DNA of 64,000 nt from Acrocarpospora pleiomorpha (lineage in GTDB: Bacteria; Actinomycetota; Actinomycetes; Streptosporangiales; Streptosporangiaceae): positions 1-64,000 of the forward strand of contig NZ_BLAF01000055.1 in the NCBI RefSeq assembly GCF_009687885.1, in the 5' to 3' direction. Positions within the stretch are counted from its first letter, which is position 1; each line of letters opens with the position of its first letter. The notes beneath the pieces are model-generated. The model searched no databases. It saw only the letters and a list, made by a program, of their open reading frames with translations, and was not told where the DNA came from. Both the position numbers and the translations under genes were made by a program. Shown one piece after another: positions 17,539 through 26,729 of the stretch.

Positions 17539-18960
17539 TCACGTCCTGCGCCAGGCGCTGAGCAGTTCCTCGGGGCCGTACGCCGCCTGGAGCCCGGAGC
17601 AGCTGGTCCCGTTGCGGGAGACCGCCACGAGCGGTACCGGATCGTCGGTGATCGCCGCCCGGTGCTTCTGCAGCGCGGCCAGGTCGTGGCTGTCGAACGC
17701 GGAATTCTCCAGCCACTTGATCGAGCCGAGGAAGAGCAGCTGCTTGGCCACCGGTTGCCGGTCGGCGCCCACCAAGTCGATTTCGACGTCATTGCTACGG
17801 GTCCAGTACCCGCCGATCGCCGGGGTGGCGGGCAGGAGCCCGTCCGGCAGGAGACGGGCGAGGGATTCCCGGATGAGGGGCTCGATCGCGCGGCCCCGCC
17901 AGCTCGTCCACTGCTCCTTGATCCGGCTCAGAGTGAGATCTCCCCTCATCCGCTCGATCTCCGCCATGTGCGGATCCAGAAACGCGAGCCAGAACCGCAG
18001 GTAAGGATCGGCCACTCGGTAGCGGCGTTCCTTCGACAGCCGCAGCGAGACTGGCAACTCGGCTGCCACCACCCGTTTCTCGGTCAGGACATCCGTAGCT
18101 CGAGTGAGAGTGGTGTGGGCGATGCCGCCGGCGGCGCGCGCGATGTTGGTAAAGGTGCGCTCCCCGGCTCCGATGGCCCGCAGGACTTCCCTGCTCATCG
18201 CCTGCGGTGGAAACTCCGCGGCCAGTGAGCGCTCGGCGGAGACCAGCAGCGCCGAGATGGGGTTGTCCAGCGAGTCGCGGAGGAACTCCCAGACGTCCGC
18301 TCCGGCCTGCCATTCCGCGCAGATCAGCGGGAGGCCGCCCGTGATCAGGGCGGCGTCGAAGGCGGCCGCCGGCGCAAGGCCGAGCATCTCGCCGATGTCG
18401 GCCGGGTTCAGCGGCCCCACGACCATTTCCCGGCCACGCTGATGGAAGGGGCGGTCGTAGCTGTTCAGCGCCTCCATCATCGACAGGTCGGATCCGACCA
18501 GGAGGAGAAGTACCGGCTTGCGGCTCAGCAGGCGGTCCCAGGCCCGCTGGAGCATGCCCTCGAAGGCGTCGATGCGGTCCATGAGATACGGAACCTCATC
18601 GATGACGACCACGCTCGGGCTGTCATCGGGCAGGATCTTCGCAAGCAGCCTGAATGCCGAATTCCACTGCTCCGGGGTCTCCTCCGAGAACAGTCCTCGC
18701 TCCGGCAGCGTGGATCTGGCGACCGCGTCGAGCAGCTCCGTGAGTTTGTCCTTCGCCGTACCGCCCGCCGCGGTGAAGAAGAGGTTCGGCGTCTCGGTGC
18801 GCCGGAGGAACTCCTCGACAAGGCTCGACTTGCCGACCCGCCGCCTTCCCCGCATGAGGATGCATTGACCTGGTCTGGCCGACCCGGTGGCATCGCGAAC
18901 TGCTTGGAAAGCGTCGCGGAGCACGTTCAGCTCCCGGCCCCGCCCGATGAAACGACGCAT
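17539..18960 (-). CDS. AAA-type ATPase with C-terminal DUF234 (nuclease-fold) region
   Basis: A 473-aa cytoplasmic protein of the archaeal-type ATPase family. The Walker A is MRGRRRVGKSS (about residues 36-46) and the Walker B VVVIDEVPYL (about 125-134), followed by sensor-like LLLVGSD. A winged-helix segment lies at about 265-320 and a C-terminal DUF234 region at about 320-470 containing NDVEIDLVGAD, a PD-(D/E)xK-like core. The biological role of these ATPases is poorly known. The gene is on its own, 40 bp from the integrase wreckage, and its start is 17 bp from a perfect palindrome that may mediate autoregulation. It appears intact. Confidence 0.85.
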   Translation of the reverse strand: MRRFIGRGRELNVLRDAFQAVRDATGSARPGQCILMRGRRRVGKSSLVEEFLRRTETPNLFFTAAGGTAKDKLTELLDAVARSTLPERGLFSEETPEQWNSAFRLLAKILPDDSPSVVVIDEVPYLMDRIDAFEGMLQRAWDRLLSRKPVLLLLVGSDLSMMEALNSYDRPFHQRGREMVVGPLNPADIGEMLGLAPAAAFDAALITGGLPLICAEWQAGADVWEFLRDSLDNPISALLVSAERSLAAEFPPQAMSREVLRAIGAGERTFTNIARAAGGIAHTTLTRATDVLTEKRVVAAELPVSLRLSKERRYRVADPYLRFWLAFLDPHMAEIERMRGDLTLSRIKEQWTSWRGRAIEPLIRESLARLLPDGLLPATPAIGGYWTRSNDVEIDLVGADRQPVAKQLLFLGSIKWLENSAFDSHDLAALQKHRAAITDDPVPLVAVSRNGTSCSGLQAAYGPEELLSAWRRT

Positions 18961-18977
18961 GGCACGCCCCCGTAGCC

Positions 18978-19001
18978 GATAGTATCGATAGAGATACTAT
19001 C
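18978..19001. promoter_or_regulatory. perfect 9-bp inverted repeat upstream of the ATPase gene
   Basis: GATAGTATC (18978-18986) and GATACTATC (18993-19001) are exact reverse complements separated by 6 bp, 17 bp upstream of the ATPase start. The spacing of half-sites and the A+T content in a GC-rich region suggest an operator, or a -10 region covered by one. Confidence 0.6.
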
Positions 19002-19187
19002 GCCATCGCTACCATCTTGGCCGTATCGGGGGATGGCGTTGTGCGGTACCACGAGATAGGTGTCGGCCACACACATCCAGCCGGAGGTGAAGCAGCTGCG
19101 ATGGATGCGTTCGGTAATTTGACAGTTACTCATGCGGACCTGTTCAATAGGCGCGAACCCGCCACCGGCTTCTGGTCGAGTGGTTGC

Positions 19188-19220
19188 AGGCCCCGCCCAG
19201 TGGACGGGGCCTCACTTTTT
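19188..19220 (+). terminator. rho-independent terminator on the plus strand
   Basis: An 8-bp GC stem (AGGCCCCG/CGGGGCCT) with a 9-nt loop is followed by CAC and five T residues. It is a good intrinsic terminator, yet no plus-strand gene that I can support ends here, so it may be left over from lost genes or terminate an unannotated RNA starting near 19010-19100. Confidence 0.6.
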
Positions 19221-19436
19221 CCTCACCAGCCGGTGTTGGATTTCGCCTTCGCTGTTCTGGAGCTTCGGAGCGAACTGGTCGGCGGCAACGGCCCTCTCCT
19301 TGAGCTGCCGGAAGAAGACGGGCGGCACGGCCTGCAACTGCCAGCTGGCTTGCGATCGAGCCCTGTGGATTGAAGATCACTACGTCCACCCCGTAGTCGT
19401 GACAGGCCATCCAGAAGGTTCCGTTTCATCTGGTTG

Positions 19437-19468
19437 CGCGGTGCCCCGGGATGGGCCGGGGCACCGCG
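19437..19468 (-). terminator. strong hairpin just after the large arabinofuranosidase gene
   Basis: A 12-bp perfect GC-rich stem (19437-19448 with 19457-19468) and 8-nt loop lies 8 bp past the stop of the gene ending at 19476. No T-tract follows on the minus strand, as is usual for actinomycete terminators. Confidence 0.6.
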
Positions 19469-19475
19469 TGTTGGT

Positions 19476-22400
19476 TTAGGAGAGGCGGACTGGTAGGGGA
19501 GTGGCGCCGAGGGTGGAGACCTCGACCTTGGTGCGGGTCTGGGTGGTGAAGCCTGGCTTGGAGATCGTCAGGGAGTAGGTGCTGGGCGGGGCGGTCAGGC
19601 GGTAGTAGCCGTTGGTGTCGGTTGTGCCGGTGATGCCGCCGCCGGCGTCGACTGTGGCTGCGGGGATGGCCGCGCCGGCGGTTGTGGTGACGCGGCCGAT
19701 GATGGTCGGTGCGGTTACCGGGCTGGCGCCGATGTCGATCGTCAGCACGGTGTAGGAGTGGGCGGGGAAGTTGTAGTCGAAGCTCGCGCCGACTCCGGTG
19801 ATGGTGCTGGTGGTCGTCTGGATCAGTGTCGGATTCTGCCAGGTGTTCTGGTCCAGGTATGCGGCCGAGTTGACGGTGTTCACGGTCGCGGTGGAGCCGA
19901 TGGTGCCGGCTCCGGTCAGGTTGATGGTGGAGGTCTGTACGGCGGACGGGTCCCGGTTGACCACCGAGATGTAGAGCTTTGTCCCGTCCGCTGAGCGGGT
20001 GGAGGTGATGTCCAGCATCGGGATGTTGGCGCGCGCCGGCAGGTTGCCCAGGGCCGGTGCGTTGTACGTCGGTCCGCTCAGGCCGGTCGGCAGCAGGAGC
20101 GGGCCGTGCCGGTCGGCGGCCAGTTTCTGCACCAGGTAGCCGGGGGTGACGAAGCTGCCCCGGTTGGCCAGGCGGATGGCGCTGCCGTCCCAGAAGTTCA
20201 CCAGGGCAGAGGCCGCGTTCAGTTCGTTGACGTCGGCTCGGCGCATGAACAGGTTGAGCAGCCCGGCCTCCTGCAGGGCGCCTTCCACGGTGCGGGTACG
20301 GCGATGCTCCTCGTTGAAGTACATCGCGTTGTGCTCCGTCACGGCGATCTTGATGTCCCGGCCGCCGCCGCTGGCGAGGATCGTGTCGGTGGCGGTGTTC
20401 ATGCGGTCCGCGATCACCGCCGGCGCGCCGACGGACGCCTGGTAGACGGATGCGCTGTTGTACTGGGCCGGCAACGGCTGCGGGCTGTAGTAGTGGATGG
20501 ACAGGTGATCCATCCGGCTGCCCGACGTGGTCAGGACCGTGGTGTTCCACGTCTGGTCGTTGTTGGTGCCGTCACCGCCTTCGGCGATGAACGATATCGT
20601 CGCGTCCTTGGCCGCCATGGCGTCGCGGAAGGTGTTGTAGCTGGCGGCGTAGTTGGCCGCGGACGTCCAGCCGGGGGTCCACGACCCCCACACCTCGTTG
20701 CCGATCTCCCATGTGCGCACCGCCCACGGCTGGCTGCGTCCGTTGGCCGCACGCTGCGCGCCGTACGGCGTGCCGGTCGAGCCGTTGGTGTATTCGACCC
20801 AGTTGGCCGCGGTCGTCGCGGTTCCCCTGCCCCAGTTGACGTTCAGGTAGACCGGGATGCCCAGCGCGTCGCCGAGGCCGAGGATTTCGTCGGTGCCGAC
20901 GTCGTTGGTCATCCACAGCGCGTCCCATTGGTTGTAGTGCATCGGCGGGCGGTTGTCGCGAGACCCGATGCCGTCGGTGAAGGTGTAGCTGTCGGCGATG
21001 ATGCCGCCTGGCCAGCGGATCGCCCCCGGTTTGAGCGCGGTCAGGTGGTCCACGAAGTCCTTCCGCCAGCCGCCGAGGGTGACCTCCGCCGAGTTGAGCG
21101 GCATGACGCTGACCATGTCGATCCACAGGGTGCCGGTGCTCGCCGTACCGATGAAGAGCTTGGCGTAGGGATCGGTGGTCGACGGGGTGAGGGTGGCGGT
21201 GAACTTGGTCCATCCCGCGCCGACGCCGCTGAAGGTGGTGCTCGCGTAGGCGGGGTAGGACGGGCTGTCGCCGATGTCCGGTCCGAGGGTGACCGTCACG
21301 GGTGTGCTCAGCCCGGATTGTTTGAGGTAGGCGCTGACCTGGTACTGGCGGCCGGCGGTGACCGCGATGGCGCCCTGGCTGACGCCCTTGCGGCCGGTGG
21401 TGTGCTGGGTGATGTCGACGCGTTGCGCGTAGGCGCCGTTGAAGCCGGACCGGTCCTGTGAATAGGTGGCCTGGTCGGCGTGGCCGTCCTCGGTCCAGCC
21501 GTCGGTGCGCCGCCAGGTCAGGTAGTCCCACGTGGTGACCGAGGTGCCGAAGCCGTACAGGAAGGCGGAGTAGTCGCCGTTGGGTACGGCCGCGGTGTTG
21601 GTGAGGCTGTGCACGAGCCGGCCGTTGGCGAAGAAGTTCACGTTCCTGCCGGTGCCGTTCCACCGGCCGACCTCGATTCTCAGTACGGCGGGCAGGCTGA
21701 TCGCGGGGCCCGTCCACGGGGTCACGCCGTCCCCGAACACGCGCAGGGTTCCGGCCTCGACGCCGAACTCGAGGTATTTCGAGAAGTCGCCGCGCCCTGT
21801 TCCGCCGTAGATGTTCAGCAGGCCGTTGACGCCGGTGACGGAGTCGAGCTTGGCCTCGACCGTGTAGTCGTAGACGTCGCTCTCGCCGACCGGCGCGGAC
21901 ATGATGCCGTAGCGGCTGTTCGCGGCCCCGTTGATCACCATTTGGCTGTTGGACATGCTGGATGTGCCCCAGCCTCCGGCGAGGGTGGAGTTGGTCCAGG
22001 CCGCGCTGATGCCGGGGCCGCCCTCGAAGTGGTTGTCCCAGCGGTCGAGCATGTGCACCTGGCGGACGTTCACGTAGTCCCAACTGGTGGTCGAGGTGCC
22101 GAAGCCGTACAGGAAGAGCCGGAAGTCCGGTGCGGGCACGTCGAAGCGGGTGGCTAGCTCGTGCACCTTCACGCCGTTGACGAAGAACCTGAAGAGCCGT
22201 CCGTTGGACCAGTAGGGACTGATCTGTACGGTGAACGTGGCCGGCAGGCTGACCGCGGAGCCGGTGAAGTTGCCGGTGCCGTCGCTGGTGAAGACGCGGG
22301 CGAGACCCCCTTCAACCCCGAATTCCATAAATTTCGTGAAATCTCCGGCACCTGTGCCGCCGTAGATGTTGAGCAGGCCGTTGACGCCGCTGACGCTGCT

Positions 22401-23381
22401 CAGCCGGGCGTCGATCGTGGTCCAGTCGACCGCGCTGTTGCGGATGTAATCGGAAAGCACGCCGTACCGGGAATTCGCGCCGCCGGTCACGGTGACCTTG
22501 CCGGCGGACACGGAAACCGACCCGTTCGTGGCGCCCTCGAGCCTGGTGGGCGTCCAGCGCGGGGACAGCGCCGTCCCCTCGAAGGCGTCATAGGTGGCGT
22601 CCGGGGTCTGCGCCAGGTAGTCGGCGGTGACGGTGCCCGTCCAGCCGTACAGGAAAGCACGATAGGTGCCCGGCAGCATGGTGAAGCCGGACAGGGTGTG
22701 CACCAGGGTGCCGTTGTAGAAGAAGTCGAGGGTGCGAGCCGAGCCCGCCAGCCCCGACACGTCGATCCGCAACGTCGCCGGGGTGGTCGCCGCGCCCCCG
22801 ACCCAGGTGGGTTGCCCATCGGCGAACACCTTGAGCAGCCCGCCATCGATGGCGAATTCGGCGAAATGGCTGAAGTCCCCGGCGCCGGTGCCGCCGTACA
22901 CGCTCAGGATCGCGTTCGCGCCGGTGTAGGAGACGATCTTCGTCTCGACGCTGACGGTCGCATACCGGGTGTCCGGCACCGTGTTGCTCATGATGCCGAA
23001 CCGGCCGGGCGTGCTGCCCGCCACCGCGACGTTCCCGCCGGCGACCGTGACGGTCCCGGCGGGCGCGGTGTCCAGGCTCATCGGCTGCCATTTCGAGGCG
23101 TCGAGCGTGGTGCCGGTGAATCCGTCGTAGAGGGTGCTGCGCGCGGAGGAGACCCGTTCGGTTTCGAACGAGCGGTCCTTGACCCGTTCGGCCCAGGCCT
23201 CGTTCATCCCGTCCGTCGCCCATTCCATCATCTGGCCGGTGACCCCGGGCTGGACCACGCCGACGGGTGCGGAGGCGTCGATGGAGATGGTGTTGGCGCC
23301 GGCGGCACTGGCCGAACCAGGCACGGCTATCGATGTCGAGACAATGCAGAGGATGAGCAGGATTCGTAATCGGGCGCGCAT
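19476..23381 (-). CDS. secreted GH51-type alpha-L-arabinofuranosidase with three inserted lectin-like repeats
   Basis: A 1301-aa exported enzyme. Signal peptide about 1-27 (cleavage after SASA). A GH51-like opening (about 30-80, VTGQMMEW...DRSFE) is interrupted by three repeats of about 180 aa, each with the motif ILS/LLNIYGGTGxGDF and a closing FLYGxG. A carbohydrate-binding CBM4_9-like domain (about 640-760) follows, then the catalytic barrel with WEIGNEVWG (acid/base Glu) and VTEHNAMYF (nucleophile Glu). The last 85 residues are a carboxypeptidase-regulatory-like beta domain (GRVTTTAG...DTNGYY). GH51 enzymes release arabinose from arabinan/arabinoxylan. The start is the ATG with AAGGAG upstream; a TTG two codons earlier is ignored. 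Confidence 0.88.
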   Translation of the reverse strand: MRARLRILLILCIVSTSIAVPGSASAAGANTISIDASAPVGVVQPGVTGQMMEWATDGMNEAWAERVKDRSFETERVSSARSTLYDGFTGTTLDASKWQPMSLDTAPAGTVTVAGGNVAVAGSTPGRFGIMSNTVPDTRYATVSVETKIVSYTGANAILSVYGGTGAGDFSHFAEFAIDGGLLKVFADGQPTWVGGAATTPATLRIDVSGLAGSARTLDFFYNGTLVHTLSGFTMLPGTYRAFLYGWTGTVTADYLAQTPDATYDAFEGTALSPRWTPTRLEGATNGSVSVSAGKVTVTGGANSRYGVLSDYIRNSAVDWTTIDARLSSVSGVNGLLNIYGGTGAGDFTKFMEFGVEGGLARVFTSDGTGNFTGSAVSLPATFTVQISPYWSNGRLFRFFVNGVKVHELATRFDVPAPDFRLFLYGFGTSTTSWDYVNVRQVHMLDRWDNHFEGGPGISAAWTNSTLAGGWGTSSMSNSQMVINGAANSRYGIMSAPVGESDVYDYTVEAKLDSVTGVNGLLNIYGGTGRGDFSKYLEFGVEAGTLRVFGDGVTPWTGPAISLPAVLRIEVGRWNGTGRNVNFFANGRLVHSLTNTAAVPNGDYSAFLYGFGTSVTTWDYLTWRRTDGWTEDGHADQATYSQDRSGFNGAYAQRVDITQHTTGRKGVSQGAIAVTAGRQYQVSAYLKQSGLSTPVTVTLGPDIGDSPSYPAYASTTFSGVGAGWTKFTATLTPSTTDPYAKLFIGTASTGTLWIDMVSVMPLNSAEVTLGGWRKDFVDHLTALKPGAIRWPGGIIADSYTFTDGIGSRDNRPPMHYNQWDALWMTNDVGTDEILGLGDALGIPVYLNVNWGRGTATTAANWVEYTNGSTGTPYGAQRAANGRSQPWAVRTWEIGNEVWGSWTPGWTSAANYAASYNTFRDAMAAKDATISFIAEGGDGTNNDQTWNTTVLTTSGSRMDHLSIHYYSPQPLPAQYNSASVYQASVGAPAVIADRMNTATDTILASGGGRDIKIAVTEHNAMYFNEEHRRTRTVEGALQEAGLLNLFMRRADVNELNAASALVNFWDGSAIRLANRGSFVTPGYLVQKLAADRHGPLLLPTGLSGPTYNAPALGNLPARANIPMLDITSTRSADGTKLYISVVNRDPSAVQTSTINLTGAGTIGSTATVNTVNSAAYLDQNTWQNPTLIQTTTSTITGVGASFDYNFPAHSYTVLTIDIGASPVTAPTIIGRVTTTAGAAIPAATVDAGGGITGTTDTNGYYRLTAPPSTYSLTISKPGFTTQTRTKVEVSTLGATPLPVRLS

Positions 23382-23405
23382 GACCAACTCCTTCGGTTGG
23401 GGGAT

Positions 23406-24926
23406 TCAGGCGATGGGGTGAGCGAGCCGGAGCATGGTCCAGGAGGCCGGGGGCAGCGGAGCCGTCAGCAGGTGGGAGCCGTCGATGGCGGCGCCGTTAC
23501 CGGCGCGCGGCGCGACCCGCTCGGGCGCGTCCGCGGAGTTGCTGTGGAGCAGCTCGCCGGGAACGCCGCCCAGCACGAGGTGCTCGATGATCCGCATCCC
23601 GGGCAGGGCGCGCAACGCGGCCTCGAGCAGGACGGTCTCGGTCTCGCTGCGATTGACGGCGAAGATGGTGACATAGCCGTTCTCGGCATCATGGGTGGCG
23701 ACGACATCGGCGACCGGCACGTCGCCGTGCCGTGCCGTGTCGTAGGTGGACGTGATCGGCTCGACGCGCAGCACCTCGCCGCGCGCGTGCCGGGCGGTGA
23801 GCGCGAACGGGTAGAAGATGGTCTGCCGCCAGGCCGGGCGATCGGGTTCGGCGCGGATGGGCGCGATGATGTTGACCAGCTGGGCCAGGCAGGCGACGCC
23901 CACCCGGTCCGCGTGCCGGAGCAGGCTCATCATCAGCGATCCGACGACGACCGCGTCCTCGGTCGTGTACTCGTCCTCGATGAGCCGGGGAGCCTGCGCC
24001 CACTCCAGATTGGTGTGTCCGGCGAAGCGGCTCTCGTACCAGATGTTCCACTCGTCGAACGAGAGCATCAGCTTGCGCCGTGACCGCTTCTTCGCCGCGA
24101 CGTGATCCGCGGTCGCCACCACGCCTTCGATGAAGCGATCCATCGCCAGCCCGGAGGCCAGGAAGCTCGCCCGGTCCTCGCCGGCCTTCTCGAAGTACGC
24201 GTGCAGCGAGATGTAGTCCACGTAGTCGAAGGTGTGGTCGAGGATCGTCGCCTCCCACGAGCCGAACGTGGGCATGCGGTCGTTCGAGCTGCCACAGGCC
24301 ACGAGCTGCACGCTGGGATCCACCTGCCGCATGGCTTTCGCGGTCTCCGCCGCCAGCGCGCCGTAAGCGTCCGCGCTCTTGTGCCCGACCTGCCACGGCC
24401 CGTCCATCTCATTGCCCAGGCACCACAGCTTGATGCCGTACGGCTCCGCCACGCCGTGGGAGACGCGCAGATCCGACCAATAGGTGCCACCGGGATGGTT
24501 GGCGTACTCGAGCAGGTCACAGGCTTCCTGAATGCCGCGCGTGCCCAGGTTGACCGCCATCATGGGCTCCACCTCGGCACGCCGCGCCCAGGTCATGAAC
24601 TCGTTGAAGCCGAACGCGTTGGTCTCAACCGACCGCCAGGCGAGGTCCAGCCGTCGCGGACGCTGCTCCACCGGACCGACGCCGTCCTCCCACCGGTACC
24701 CGGAGACGAAATTCCCGCCGGGGTAGCGGATCACGGTCACCCCGAGCTCGCGGCTCAGCTTCAGCACATCCTGCCGCAGTCCGTCGGCATCGGCCTCCTC
24801 ATGGCCTGGCTCGAAGATTCCGCCGTAGACGCATCGGCCCATGTGCTCGACGAAGGAGCCGAACAGACGCGGGTTGACGGTGCCGATCCGGAACGCGGGA
24901 TCGAGCGTGACGTGGCAAGTGAGCAC
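23406..24926 (-). CDS. abfA: intracellular GH51 alpha-N-arabinofuranosidase
   Basis: A 506-aa cytoplasmic enzyme with no signal peptide. N-terminal FGSFVEHMGRCVYGGIFEPG is the GH51 signature. The acid/base Glu is in WCLGNEMDGPWQ and the nucleophile Glu in LSFDEWNIWY, followed by a C-terminal beta sandwich. GH51 hydrolases of this length and architecture cleave short arabino-oligosaccharides after import. The gene starts at GTG with AGGACAGGAA upstream, 18 bp after the permease gene, in one operon with the ABC importer and the exported enzyme. The division of labour is clear: the exported enzyme works outside, the importer carries the products and AbfA finishes inside. Confidence 0.93.
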   Translation of the reverse strand: MLTCHVTLDPAFRIGTVNPRLFGSFVEHMGRCVYGGIFEPGHEEADADGLRQDVLKLSRELGVTVIRYPGGNFVSGYRWEDGVGPVEQRPRRLDLAWRSVETNAFGFNEFMTWARRAEVEPMMAVNLGTRGIQEACDLLEYANHPGGTYWSDLRVSHGVAEPYGIKLWCLGNEMDGPWQVGHKSADAYGALAAETAKAMRQVDPSVQLVACGSSNDRMPTFGSWEATILDHTFDYVDYISLHAYFEKAGEDRASFLASGLAMDRFIEGVVATADHVAAKKRSRRKLMLSFDEWNIWYESRFAGHTNLEWAQAPRLIEDEYTTEDAVVVGSLMMSLLRHADRVGVACLAQLVNIIAPIRAEPDRPAWRQTIFYPFALTARHARGEVLRVEPITSTYDTARHGDVPVADVVATHDAENGYVTIFAVNRSETETVLLEAALRALPGMRIIEHLVLGGVPGELLHSNSADAPERVAPRAGNGAAIDGSHLLTAPLPPASWTMLRLAHPIA

Positions 24927-24944
24927 GGATATTCCTGTCCTTGA

Positions 24945-25787
24945 TTATTTGAGGCCGGTCGTGGCGATGCCCTGCACGAAGAATCGCTGGGCGAGCAGGA
25001 AGGCCACGGCCAGCGGGGCCAGGGAGATGGCGGCGCCGGCCATGAGCGCGGCGTGGTCGACGCCGGACTGGCTGGAGAAGAGGGTCAGCGCGGACGGCAG
25101 CGTCCGCATCTCGATCGTGCTGGACACGACCAGCGGCCAGAGGAAGTCATTCCACAGCGCCATGAACTGGATGACGAACAGCGACGCCAGCGCGGGCTTC
25201 GCCAGCGGCATGATCACCCGCCAGTAGATCTGGAATGAATTGGCCCCGTCGATGTGCGCGGCCTCGTCGAGCTCGCGGGGGAGCGTCAGGAAGAACTGGC
25301 GCAGCATGAAGATGCCGAGAGCGCTGGTCGCCCTGGGGATGATCAGACCTTGGAAGGTGTTGAGCCAGTCCAGATCGAACAGCGTCAGGAACACGGGGAT
25401 CAGCGTCACCTGGAACGGCACCATCAACGTGGCCAGGATCAGCAGGAAGATCGCCTGACGGCCGCGGAACCGCAACCGCGCGAGCGCGTATCCCGCGAGC
25501 GAATCCAGGAAGACCAGGATCACGGTCGTCCCGCCGGCGAACACGAACGTGTTGAACACCAGCCGCACGAACGGCAGCTGGGTGAGCACCGCGTGGTAAC
25601 CGTCCAAGCTGAACGTGCTCGGCCACAGCTGGGCGGGATCGGCGTAGAGGTCGGCCGGCGTACGCAGCGACACGCCCACCATCCACAGGAACGGCAGGAT
25701 CGTCGCCAGCGCCGCGACGATCAGCACGAGCCACGAGACGCCCGCCGCGGTACGCCGGAGCACCCCGCGACGTGTATCAGCCGCCAT
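24945..25787 (-). CDS. carbohydrate ABC transporter permease (MalG/AraQ type)
   Basis: A 280-aa inner-membrane protein with six predicted helices and the binding-protein-dependent transport EAA loop (ELDEAAHIDGANSFQIYWRVIMPLAKP, about residues 180-205). It ends in the MalG-like FVQGIATTGLK. It overlaps the upstream permease gene by 11 bp. Together the two permeases make the channel of the importer. No ATPase gene is present, so energy probably comes from a shared MsmX/MsiK-type ATPase encoded elsewhere, as is usual for actinomycete sugar importers. Confidence 0.93.
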   Translation of the reverse strand: MAADTRRGVLRRTAAGVSWLVLIVAALATILPFLWMVGVSLRTPADLYADPAQLWPSTFSLDGYHAVLTQLPFVRLVFNTFVFAGGTTVILVFLDSLAGYALARLRFRGRQAIFLLILATLMVPFQVTLIPVFLTLFDLDWLNTFQGLIIPRATSALGIFMLRQFFLTLPRELDEAAHIDGANSFQIYWRVIMPLAKPALASLFVIQFMALWNDFLWPLVVSSTIEMRTLPSALTLFSSQSGVDHAALMAGAAISLAPLAVAFLLAQRFFVQGIATTGLK

Positions 25788-26664
25788 CGTGATTCCTCGC
25801 GATCCGCAGCTGGATCATCGACACGACCAGGATCAGCACGAAGAGCACCCAGGCGATGGCGCTCGCGTATCCCAGCCGGAACTCGACGAAGCCGCGCTGG
25901 TAGAGATAGGCGACGATGGACTCGGTGTGAAACAGCGGCCCGCCCCCGGTCATCACATAGACCAGGTCGAAAAGCTGGAGCGAGGTGACCGTCGCGATGA
26001 CCGTGGTGAACAGCAGCGCGGGCCGCAACTCCGGCAGGATCACCGCTCTGAACTGCTGCCACCGGCCCGCGCCATCCAGCTTGGCCGCTTCGATCAGCTG
26101 ATCCGGAACGCCCTGCAACGCGGCCAGCAGCACGATCATGCTGAAGCCGACACCCTTCCAGATCCCGACGCCCATGACCGTCACCAGCGCCAGGCTGGTG
26201 TCGCTGAGCCAGCCGGGACCGGTCATGCCCGCCTTCTCCAGCCACGCGTTGACCAGGCCCACCTGCGGATCGAGCAGGAACTTCCAGACCACGCCGACCA
26301 CCGCGAACGACGCCACCGTCGGGAAGAAGAACGCCGATCGCAGCAGCGACGACAACCAGGTGGTACGGCGCAGCCACATCGCCAGCGCGAGCCCGGCCAC
26401 CACCTGCCCGGCCACCGTCACCAGGGTGTAGACCCCGGTGACGGTCAGCGCGTTGCGGAACCGCTCGTCGGCGAACAGTTCGAGGTAGTTGCCCAGACCG
26501 ACCCATTCGTGGGTCTCCTCGCCGACCGTCCAGTCATGCAGGCTCATCCAGCCGGAGCGCAGGATCGGCTCCGCGATGAAAACCGCGATGATCAGCAGGC
26601 TGGGGGCCAGATACACGTACGCAGGGTTCAACCAGCGCCGCCCGGTGAGCGTGGCCGTTGTCAT
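25777..26664 (-). CDS. carbohydrate ABC transporter permease (MalF/AraP type)
   Basis: A 295-aa protein with about six transmembrane helices, the first following a basic N-terminus (LTGRRWLNPAYVYLAPSLL). The EAA-loop signature is at about 185-205 (DQLIEAAKLDGAGRWQQFRA). It forms a heterodimer with the product of the overlapping downstream gene. It lies 65 bp downstream of the solute-binding protein, in the arabinose operon. No irregularities are visible. Confidence 0.93.
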   Translation of the reverse strand: MTTATLTGRRWLNPAYVYLAPSLLIIAVFIAEPILRSGWMSLHDWTVGEETHEWVGLGNYLELFADERFRNALTVTGVYTLVTVAGQVVAGLALAMWLRRTTWLSSLLRSAFFFPTVASFAVVGVVWKFLLDPQVGLVNAWLEKAGMTGPGWLSDTSLALVTVMGVGIWKGVGFSMIVLLAALQGVPDQLIEAAKLDGAGRWQQFRAVILPELRPALLFTTVIATVTSLQLFDLVYVMTGGGPLFHTESIVAYLYQRGFVEFRLGYASAIAWVLFVLILVVSMIQLRIARNHDGG

Positions 26665-26729
26665 TCCCGATTCCTTTCAGGCACGATGCGGTCCGGTCCA
26701 CCGCTCGGGCGGCGGACCGGAAGCGTCGG

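Noticed and set aside
20106..21461. Long plus-strand open frame (451 codons) opposite the large arabinofuranosidase
   Set aside because: It is antisense to a well-supported gene, has the Val/Gly/Arg-rich composition of a high-GC shadow frame and no recognisable domain.
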